Virus record (IMG/VR): IMGVR_UViG_3300006810_000178
Coordinates: 1-34,056 of that record
Source of the DNA: a virus
Length of the DNA: 34,056 nt
Reading direction: 5' to 3' (one strand)
Shown: piece by piece, positions 31,101 through 34,056 of the stretch
Numbering within the stretch: position 1 is the first letter of the stretch
How the letters are laid out: each line of letters begins with the position of its first letter
Position numbers and translations under genes: made by a program
The notes under the pieces: model-generated
The model's database searches: none
Told to the model about the DNA's origin: nothing
Seen by the model: the letters and a program-made list of their open reading frames with translations, nothing else

Positions 31101-31445
31101 AATAATGCTATTTTTATCACAGACGCGAATACTATTTTTACTGCAAACCAACAAGTTTATTATATGGTCCCAGATGGTGGTACTCCATTGACGCCTCTAG
31201 AAGCGAATACTGCTTATTATGTGGATACTGTTAATAGTACGGCTGTTACTCTGAAAGCTTCTTATGTAGGTTCTACAATTGATATTACTGATTTTAGAAC
31301 AGACGCCGAACCTGAAGCGCATACACTAGGCGGTGAAGTATATAATGGGTTTAAACAATTCCAGGTAAAAATTGGATTGGCTGGAACTGATTCTGCTATT
31401 CCGCCAAGGGTTGCTGATTTAAGAGTGATTGCATTGCAGGTTTAA
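25131..31445 (+). CDS. very large virion protein with DUF4815-type N-terminus, 2104 aa
   Basis: The first 250 residues (FNIPPYFDDYDPDKGYHKIL, FRPSVAVQARELNQMQSILQ, QIERFGSHVFKEGT) match the DUF4815 proteins found in cyanophages and related T4-like phages, where they are baseplate-associated structural proteins, perhaps the counterpart of gp10 or a fibre base. About 1415-1445 is an unusual arginine/proline linker (PPPRSTSAEDRRLSPAEQRR). It is followed by a beta-sandwich-like domain (FLTSTDIWLQAKDPTLGIWF, FPSPVFLMNDQEYAFLIHTE, YSWIARLGETDI) also common in this family. The C-terminal 600 residues are beta-rich with two TSGVTA/GDI-type segments. No catalytic motif was found. It is 6.3 kb long, follows gp8 closely and takes the place of T4 genes 9-12, so a host-contacting peripheral baseplate role is likely. 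Confidence 0.9.
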   Translation: MANFNIPPYFDDYDPDKGYHKILFRPSVAVQARELNQMQSILQKQIERFGSHVFKEGTIVLGGGFDIELDVPYIKASSVEFPNKKLDDFVGQIFEGQTSGLRAYVKAVEYDEDDSTYVFMIRYTRGSETSNVFLENEIVSLVGSETLNFTVAPTSASGFGSVFSIEEGVIFSKGMFVAFSKDSIILDKYSTTPSVTIGLETSENFVTDLTDVTLLDNALGSPNENAPGAHRYAIETGLSKIVLDGDFDEETFIPLFSMDNGAITLRKERTEYSRIYDELAKRTYDESGDYYVKGFDLRTREYLDTGENEGLLTTAQGGNSEFLSVDVLPGLAFVKGYEINKLTTTHVIVPKSTNFKYVDNQLVNARSGGYFFIKEIVGSLQHDKAITVDLYDAAETRVTNDVKGSVSPTGNKIGTAKLKSLVYQSGTLGQPSAQMRAYLFDHKMNAGRTLSEAKSIAYTTSPNYFFADIVLSDGKAVIKETNTNTLLFPIGKDYVRTVRSNTGAVGTTFSFNRSETLSANLDAAESLSTTVSTSGESLSYSSGNLSAAEKRELIVSASQDVDFVLEGTVAVDNGNNIVTGTATNFDKLIPGTRLVFEGSGSQYYINAVTNSTSLTLKSNLAESTLTGNTFSKAIRTGDILDLTANGSSGVTRTANVSSGSLIIDLKEYSTGTIGSIDTQVTYRVIRNVAAEVKKKLRSARYVKINTSNNVANSVGPYNLGIPDVFNVVSVRMDTSDFTTASQGTDVTSSFNYNNGQKNNFYDHGSIIHTGSLDLTNKHLLVELEHFEPDFSSGYGYFSVDSYPVDDTASSNTTIFTYEIPKYGNYDLRNVLDYRPYKSNTAVSSVTVGSATVNPAITDNFRTDTNGLRIASIDSDINVDYSYYLARRDLITINREGLISSITGTPAEDPVSPVKTGNSMTLSKVYIPPYPSISETLARNIGQTGASVITEKVAPKRFTMKEIGVINQKVNNLEYYNALNLLEKSALDLKIIDENGLDRFKNGFFVDNFSSHALGDTDNIDYRISVDTEEGSIRPFFETEAFKYELDEETSSNYQVTGDIITLPYSEKKLMEIKNVTTTRNIEKSSYRFVGVTKLEPSTDNWVDTSTVDKVIDISDPSKTLGSTSSTVWDSWRKNVTGYTVIVTSANGNRNVYNVATRAQANKYFKPKTVWSSGAKQTYELRENYYNDRSGTKTTITNTKVSEELGEFVTDVDIKTYIRPQTIKILAEHLKPNTRFYVFFDNEDMNEYTTPVDYENSGPGGAGVDPVICVYPPIRLYEGTYNLQSQRPLNPYVIDPVRPGTLNEIIDPSTILLKSEGSELRSDENGTLVAYLRLPETGKRFRTGTKEIVITDSPTNSTDDSSSYSVSYFVANGLTAPKQNTILSTTIAIVQDKPLYQKNYGVSRSFGSDTVRRRIVYPPPRSTSAEDRRLSPAEQRRANAPDRWPESCLAYSFKIEAPAGEDGIFLTSTDIWLQAKDPTLGIWFEIRTMDSSGQISGTQVPGSEVWYKSEDVPLWDGDLNTEEDNKFRVTFPSPVFLMNDQEYAFLIHTEGVNPNYYSWIARLGETDIITGKQYTTRKLNGNLFTTNNNRNWDMVPDVDLKVVFNRASFTVGEANVNIGNSRVEMLNLSDSANTFQSGELVKTDEFLSLSEVTFGSNNIVVGDIITGTTSGVTANVTQIISSKYYTDNVGFELNETYTISDSGSTDKSITGSINLIEYGIGVVRKYDSTNNFMIIDHTNGLFKPNTVIRGISSNNTNTIASYDTYKYSVQNLNAYHLTFEKTFALFGSKVLYTSNTFSDYSSIIPNENYNYRKECELLSYSDELSRFGSSNNYSLNTNVILITESEYVSPVLNINRSQGVFVHNLLNNDFTGETEPSGGSLLNRYISLPVTLADGQDAEDLYVSYSGYKPVNSDVKVWGRFRTEEDNELLDLQNWIELTPRSNVYSSTANDYDFIEYVCDIPDEYKNSNGVFQYVRNATPIVANTTGFDVVNNAIFITDANTIFTANQQVYYMVPDGGTPLTPLEANTAYYVDTVNSTAVTLKASYVGSTIDITDFRTDAEPEAHTLGGEVYNGFKQFQVKIGLAGTDSAIPPRVADLRVIALQV

Positions 31446-31449
31446 TGTT

Positions 31450-31659
31450 ATGGATTTAGTACAAACTGAAGTTTCTGATATTGGTAGGGATAATACAAAC
31501 AAAGCACTATTAAACACAAATAATAGTGCTTTGTCGGCCTACAAACTAAAAAAACAAAAACAAAATGAAATAAATACATTAAAAGAAGAAGTTGATAATA
31601 TGAAAAATGATATCTCTGATATCAAAAATATGTTATCTAAATTAGTAGAGAAATTATAA
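31450..31659 (+). CDS. short coiled-coil protein, 69 aa
   Basis: The protein starts MDLVQTEVSDIGRDNTNKAL; residues 28-69 form a heptad helix (YKLKKQKQNEINTLKEEVDN, then MKNDISDIKNMLSKLVEKL) fit for a dimeric or trimeric coiled coil. The frame is open a further 7 codons upstream into the large gene, but ATG 31450 comes just after its stop and begins a sensible protein. A perfect 14-bp inverted repeat lies inside codons 17-28. Possibly a trimerisation or chaperone peptide for the fibres around it; function not known. Confidence 0.75.
   Translation: MDLVQTEVSDIGRDNTNKALLNTNNSALSAYKLKKQKQNEINTLKEEVDNMKNDISDIKNMLSKLVEKL
31499..31534. repeat. perfect 14-bp inverted repeat inside a gene
   Basis: ACAAAGCACTATTA (31499-31512) and TAATAGTGCTTTGT (31521-31534) are exact reverse complements with an 8-base loop. 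In mRNA this makes a strong 14-bp hairpin about 50 bases into the coiled-coil gene. No T-run follows, so it is not a standard terminator. Confidence 0.85.
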
Positions 31660-32259
31660 ATGACAATTACAGTAGCTCAAGTTTCAAACACAAATACGTT
31701 CGAGTATTTAATTAATAGAGTAAATGATGTGGCTAATGCCATGTCAACTTATACAGTTACCACTGATTCAAATACAGCTGTTGGTAATGCTGCGATTAGC
31801 GGTCAATTTTGGTCCAATACTGTTTTAGTTGGCAATTCTACTGAAAATATTGAGATCATCCAACCAAATACGGTACAGGCGGCTTCCACTAAACATTATC
31901 TAAATGCAAATGGTCAATGGTCGGAGGTATCTGCATTTGATACTGGAACGGTAATTACTAATGGAACATCTCTCCAGACCGTTGATCAATTTGACGCATC
32001 CACATATAAAGCTGCCGAATATCTATTACATATTACAGATACTACAGCAAATGGTTATCAACTTTCAAAAGTTTTGGTAGTTCACACTGGGAACAGTTCG
32101 GTATCTGGCCAAGCCTTTGCCACAGAATATGGTATTGTGACTTCAAATACTGTCCTTGGCGTATTTTCTGGTAGTATTTCTGGGGCCAATGTTGTTCTTT
32201 CAGTCACCCCATCCACAACAGGTTCCACGGTTTCATTCTCAAGGGTTAATATGGAATAA
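31660..32259 (+). CDS. virion fibre-associated protein, 199 aa
   Basis: The N-terminus TNTFEYLINRVNDVANAMST resembles the baseplate-attachment segment seen at the start of T4 gp9/gp11/gp12-like proteins. A short shaft with VGNSTENIEI leads to a C-terminal beta domain (VDQFDASTYKAAEYLLHITD, KVLVVHTGNSSVSGQAFATE, YGIVTSN, LGVFSGSISGANVVLSVTPS) that occurs widely in marine T4-like phage structural proteins. It probably forms a trimeric fibre or decoration. It starts directly after the coiled-coil gene stop, and its own stop overlaps the next start (TAATG). Confidence 0.75.
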   Translation: MTITVAQVSNTNTFEYLINRVNDVANAMSTYTVTTDSNTAVGNAAISGQFWSNTVLVGNSTENIEIIQPNTVQAASTKHYLNANGQWSEVSAFDTGTVITNGTSLQTVDQFDASTYKAAEYLLHITDTTANGYQLSKVLVVHTGNSSVSGQAFATEYGIVTSNTVLGVFSGSISGANVVLSVTPSTTGSTVSFSRVNME

Positions 32260-32591
32260 TGTCAGTTATTAAAGAAGATCTAGTAATTCCTCAGGGAACC
32301 ACATATTCAAAAACATTTTCGGTAAAAGATTCAAATGGCGATCTTATGAATTTGTCTGGATATACAGCAAATTCTCAAATGCGCAGAGAGTTTACTTCCA
32401 ATACCGTGACTTTATCCTTCACGACAGCAGTTGATACTGGCGGGTATGTTACTATATCCACAACTCCGGCTCAAACTTCTCCAATAGAAGCTAGGCGTTA
32501 TTTGTATGATGTTGAAATTAATGATGGCTCCGATAATATAACAAGAATTCGGGAAGGTATAATCACCTTAACCCCAGAAATAACTAAATAA
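32259..32591 (+). CDS. small beta-sandwich virion protein, 110 aa
   Basis: The sequence VIPQGTTYSKTFSVKDSNGD, LSGYTANSQMRREFTSNTVT, YLYDVEINDGSDNITRIREG, IITLTPEITK has the pattern of a small immunoglobulin-like domain widespread in phages (similar to the N-terminal domain of some baseplate/fibre upper proteins). It is probably a virion decoration or connector next to the fibres. It is translationally coupled to the gene before it. The specific partner is unknown. Confidence 0.7.
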   Translation: MSVIKEDLVIPQGTTYSKTFSVKDSNGDLMNLSGYTANSQMRREFTSNTVTLSFTTAVDTGGYVTISTTPAQTSPIEARRYLYDVEINDGSDNITRIREGIITLTPEITK

Positions 32592-32620
32592 TAAAAACAA
32601 GTCTAAGGGGAAAGGGAACC

Positions 32621-32788
32621 ATGAGCACTTTACAGGTAACTAATTTAAGCATACAAACTGTCAACGCTGAAATTATGATATCTAATAGCGTCGCTGTTAG
32701 CTCAAATATTACAATTAATAGCGTTAGCGTTGCAACTACAACCCAAGTTGCGGACGAAGCAACAGCATTATCAATAGCATTGGGGTAA
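32621..32788 (+). CDS. 55-aa S/V/T/N-rich peptide
   Basis: ATG at 32621 is preceded by AAGGGGAAAGGGAACC, the strongest ribosome site in the area, and the frame ends at TAA 32786-32788, 3 bases before the next gene. The product starts MSTLQVTNLSIQTVNAEIMI and consists of short alternating strands (ISNSVAVSSNITINSVSVAT) with a helical end TQVADEATALSIALG. The repeats resemble fibre shaft sequence, so it may be a fibre fragment or a small adaptor. It is short but its ribosome site and position make it likely real. Confidence 0.65.
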   Translation: MSTLQVTNLSIQTVNAEIMISNSVAVSSNITINSVSVATTTQVADEATALSIALG

Positions 32789-32791
32789 AAA

Positions 32792-33118
32792 ATGGCTAAT
32801 AGTTTTAAAAATTCGTCAATAGAAGCAACAACTACATATCAAGAACTTTATGCGGCTCCTATATCAAGTGAAGTTGTTATACTTGGATTAGCAATTGCTA
32901 ATAAGACAGACAACGTTGTTAGCGCTACTGTACAGTTTGAAGATAATTCGGCTGCAGCTACATTTCAATTGTTAGATGCTGTTGAAATTCCAGCACATAC
33001 TACATTAGAAACACTTGCTGGTCAGAAATATATTCTAGAAAGTTTAGATTCTCTTAATGTTAAGGCTGGTGCAAATTCATCTATTGATGTTGTACTAGGT
33101 GTGATGGAGAAAACATAA
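32792..33118 (+). CDS. small virion protein, 108 aa
   Basis: The protein begins MANSFKNSSIEATTTYQELY and continues VVILGLAIANKTDNVVSATV, then VEIPAHTTLETLAGQKYILE and NVKAGANSSIDVVLGVMEKT. This is a beta-sandwich pattern commonly encoded near fibre and neck genes of marine phages, where it is called a structural protein. It contains no signal peptide or cysteine. The stop overlaps the next start (TAATG), coupling it to the C1q-like gene. Exact location in the particle is unknown. Confidence 0.7.
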   Translation: MANSFKNSSIEATTTYQELYAAPISSEVVILGLAIANKTDNVVSATVQFEDNSAAATFQLLDAVEIPAHTTLETLAGQKYILESLDSLNVKAGANSSIDVVLGVMEKT

Positions 33119-33675
33119 TGACGATTTCTAAAATATTATCAGATAGTTTAGATACATCATTAGATTTGTCTGGAAAGACTATAACAAATTTTGCGACTAC
33201 TGGTATTGATGATAATGCTAGTAGTACTTCTTTGATGATTGATTCTAACGGGTATGTCACTATGCCGTATCAACCTAGCTTTCTTGCGTCAGCGGCAGAT
33301 CAAGCATTCAACAATACTGTAACATATAACCGAGTGTCTTTTGACTCTGTTGTTTACCATAATATAGGAGGATGTCTTAATCCTTCTACTGGTGTTTTCA
33401 CTGCGCCTGTTAATGGTGTATATCAGTTCAACACTAATCTACGTTGGGATGAAATTGCAGGTACATATCATCTTATTAGACCGTACTACAACAGCACTTT
33501 AGTACCTGGTTTATACTGGATTAACCAAGAAAGTGGTAGTTACGATTCCGTTCAAAGTAGTTGGACAATCTATATGTACGCAAATGATACTATGGATGTT
33601 AGAGCCATGTCACATTCTGACGACGCTTGGAGTATAGATTCTCAATCATCGTTTAGTGGCTTCCTAGTCGGCTAA
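33118..33675 (+). CDS. C1q-like receptor-binding or fibre tip protein, 185 aa
   Basis: Residues 1-55 are an attachment/shaft segment (SLDLSGKTITNFATTGID). Residues about 60-185 form a C1q/TNF-like jelly roll: YNRVSFDSVVYHNIGGCLNP, STGVFTAPVNGVYQFNTNLR, WDE..., ending SFSGFLVG. The FTAPVxGxYxF signature and the final S-FSGFLV strand are typical of the family. Such trimeric domains in phages sit at fibre tips and bind surface sugars or proteins. It follows a small virion gene with overlap and precedes more fibre-associated genes. Receptor binding is an inference from the fold. Confidence 0.82.
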   Translation: MTISKILSDSLDTSLDLSGKTITNFATTGIDDNASSTSLMIDSNGYVTMPYQPSFLASAADQAFNNTVTYNRVSFDSVVYHNIGGCLNPSTGVFTAPVNGVYQFNTNLRWDEIAGTYHLIRPYYNSTLVPGLYWINQESGSYDSVQSSWTIYMYANDTMDVRAMSHSDDAWSIDSQSSFSGFLVG

Positions 33676-33702
33676 CCCAATAAATTCAAAAGGAAATAAA
33701 CA

Positions 33703-33969
33703 ATGACAACAATTACAATTGAAATCACAGACACAGAATATAGTGCGATGGAATATGCAGCATTATCACCAGAAGATTGGTCGGATAATGCTGTAAAGAA
33801 CCGAGCAAGAATTGCAATTGATGAAATAGTGCAATTATATACTTCAAAAGCACTCGATGAAGGTGTTCAAATACCCACAACTAGAGAAGAAATTGTTGCC
33901 GATGCATTTGCGAGAGGATGGGTCAAAACATCAGCTCAGGTAAATGCAGAAATAGAAACACCGGTATAA
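33703..33969 (+). CDS. hypothetical protein, 88 aa, linked to fibre genes
   Basis: The protein begins MTTITIEITDTEYSAMEYAA, followed by SPEDWSDNAVKNRARIAIDE and helical sequence to the end (EIVADAFARGWVKTSAQVNA). A short beta start, then an EY(A)ALSPEDW motif and a basic helix are seen in small phage proteins next to tail-fibre genes. It is acidic, soluble and lacks a signal. It has a good AAAAGGAAATAAAC ribosome site. A fibre-assembly chaperone is conceivable but unproven. Confidence 0.7.
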   Translation: MTTITIEITDTEYSAMEYAALSPEDWSDNAVKNRARIAIDEIVQLYTSKALDEGVQIPTTREEIVADAFARGWVKTSAQVNAEIETPV

Positions 33970-33972
33970 ACT

Positions 33973-34056
33973 ATGCCATTTATAGGTCAACAACCATTAT
34001 CAGGTGTATTTAAAAGTTTAGATACCATCACACCTGATGGTAATACCTCATATTCA
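33973..34056 (+). CDS. 5' end of a fibre/virion gene, cut by the window edge
   Basis: ATG at 33973 starts a frame open to the last base (28 codons): MPFIGQQPLSGVFKSLDTIT, PDGNTSYS. A start of the form M.(F/Y)IG..P..G.F..(L/C)D.IT..G...Y is common to marine phage fibre-type virion proteins. The rest of the gene is outside the window. Confidence 0.75.
   Translation, partial: MPFIGQQPLSGVFKSLDTITPDGNTSYS

Noticed and set aside
1-34056. CRISPR arrays, insertion sequences, integrase or attachment sites, ordinary tRNA genes
   Set aside because: I saw no regularly spaced repeats, transposase-like genes, integrase or standard tRNA cloverleaf other than the tRNA-like part of the tmRNA.

Overview
This window is part of the genome of a T4-like myovirus, with the late baseplate and tail region as its core. 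The sequence is visibly AT-rich. It encodes recognisable homologues of gp33, gp59, gp32, gp26, gp4, gp48, gp53, gp27, gp5, gp25, gp6 and gp8, plus the very large DUF4815-type virion protein typical of marine T4-like phages (cyanophages, pelagiphages). The tmRNA is permuted and its tag starts ANDN, which points to an alphaproteobacterial host lineage such as SAR11 or roseobacters. That host assignment is an inference; no host marker is present.

Layout. (1) 1-1804: the tail end of one gene, a textbook sigma70 promoter, then three overlapping genes of unknown function. (2) 1865-2594: a perfect T4-type late promoter motif, a complete circularly permuted (two-piece) tmRNA with the tag ANDNFKAFDYALAA, and a small secreted outer-membrane beta-barrel-like protein, closed by a UUCG terminator. 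This looks like one transcription unit and is the most unusual part of the window. (3) 2619-4450: the replication/late transcription block gp33-gp59-gp32; gp32 has its own late promoter and a hairpin leader, and the block ends in a strong terminator shared with the converging genes. (4) 12748 down to 4469, minus strand: gp4 nuclease-like head completion protein, a conserved protein, a tail-tube-like protein, gp26 with a predicted programmed -1 frameshift into a 55-residue extension, a 1111-residue tape-measure/hub candidate with two murein hydrolase-like domains, a small acidic ORF and a 702-residue low-complexity structural protein. (5) 12807 to the end, plus strand: gp48, gp53, gp27, gp5-like, spike-like, gp25, gp6, gp7-like, a gp10-like fibre, gp8 (interrupted by a frameshift), the 2104-residue DUF4815 protein, then a series of small adhesin or decoration proteins including a C1q-like domain, running into a fibre gene cut by the window edge.

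How it fits together. gp33 is the coactivator of late transcription, and TATAAATA motifs sit ahead of the tmRNA unit, ahead of gp32 and in the divergent gp4/gp48 spacer, so virion genes and the tmRNA would be switched on together late in infection. The hub (gp27, gp5-like, spike), wedges (gp25, gp6, gp7-like, gp8, gp53), tube cap (gp48) and tape-measure/chaperone set are together, as expected for coordinated baseplate assembly. The gp5-like protein has no recognisable lysozyme domain; the cell-wall-cutting activity appears to sit on the 1111-residue protein instead.
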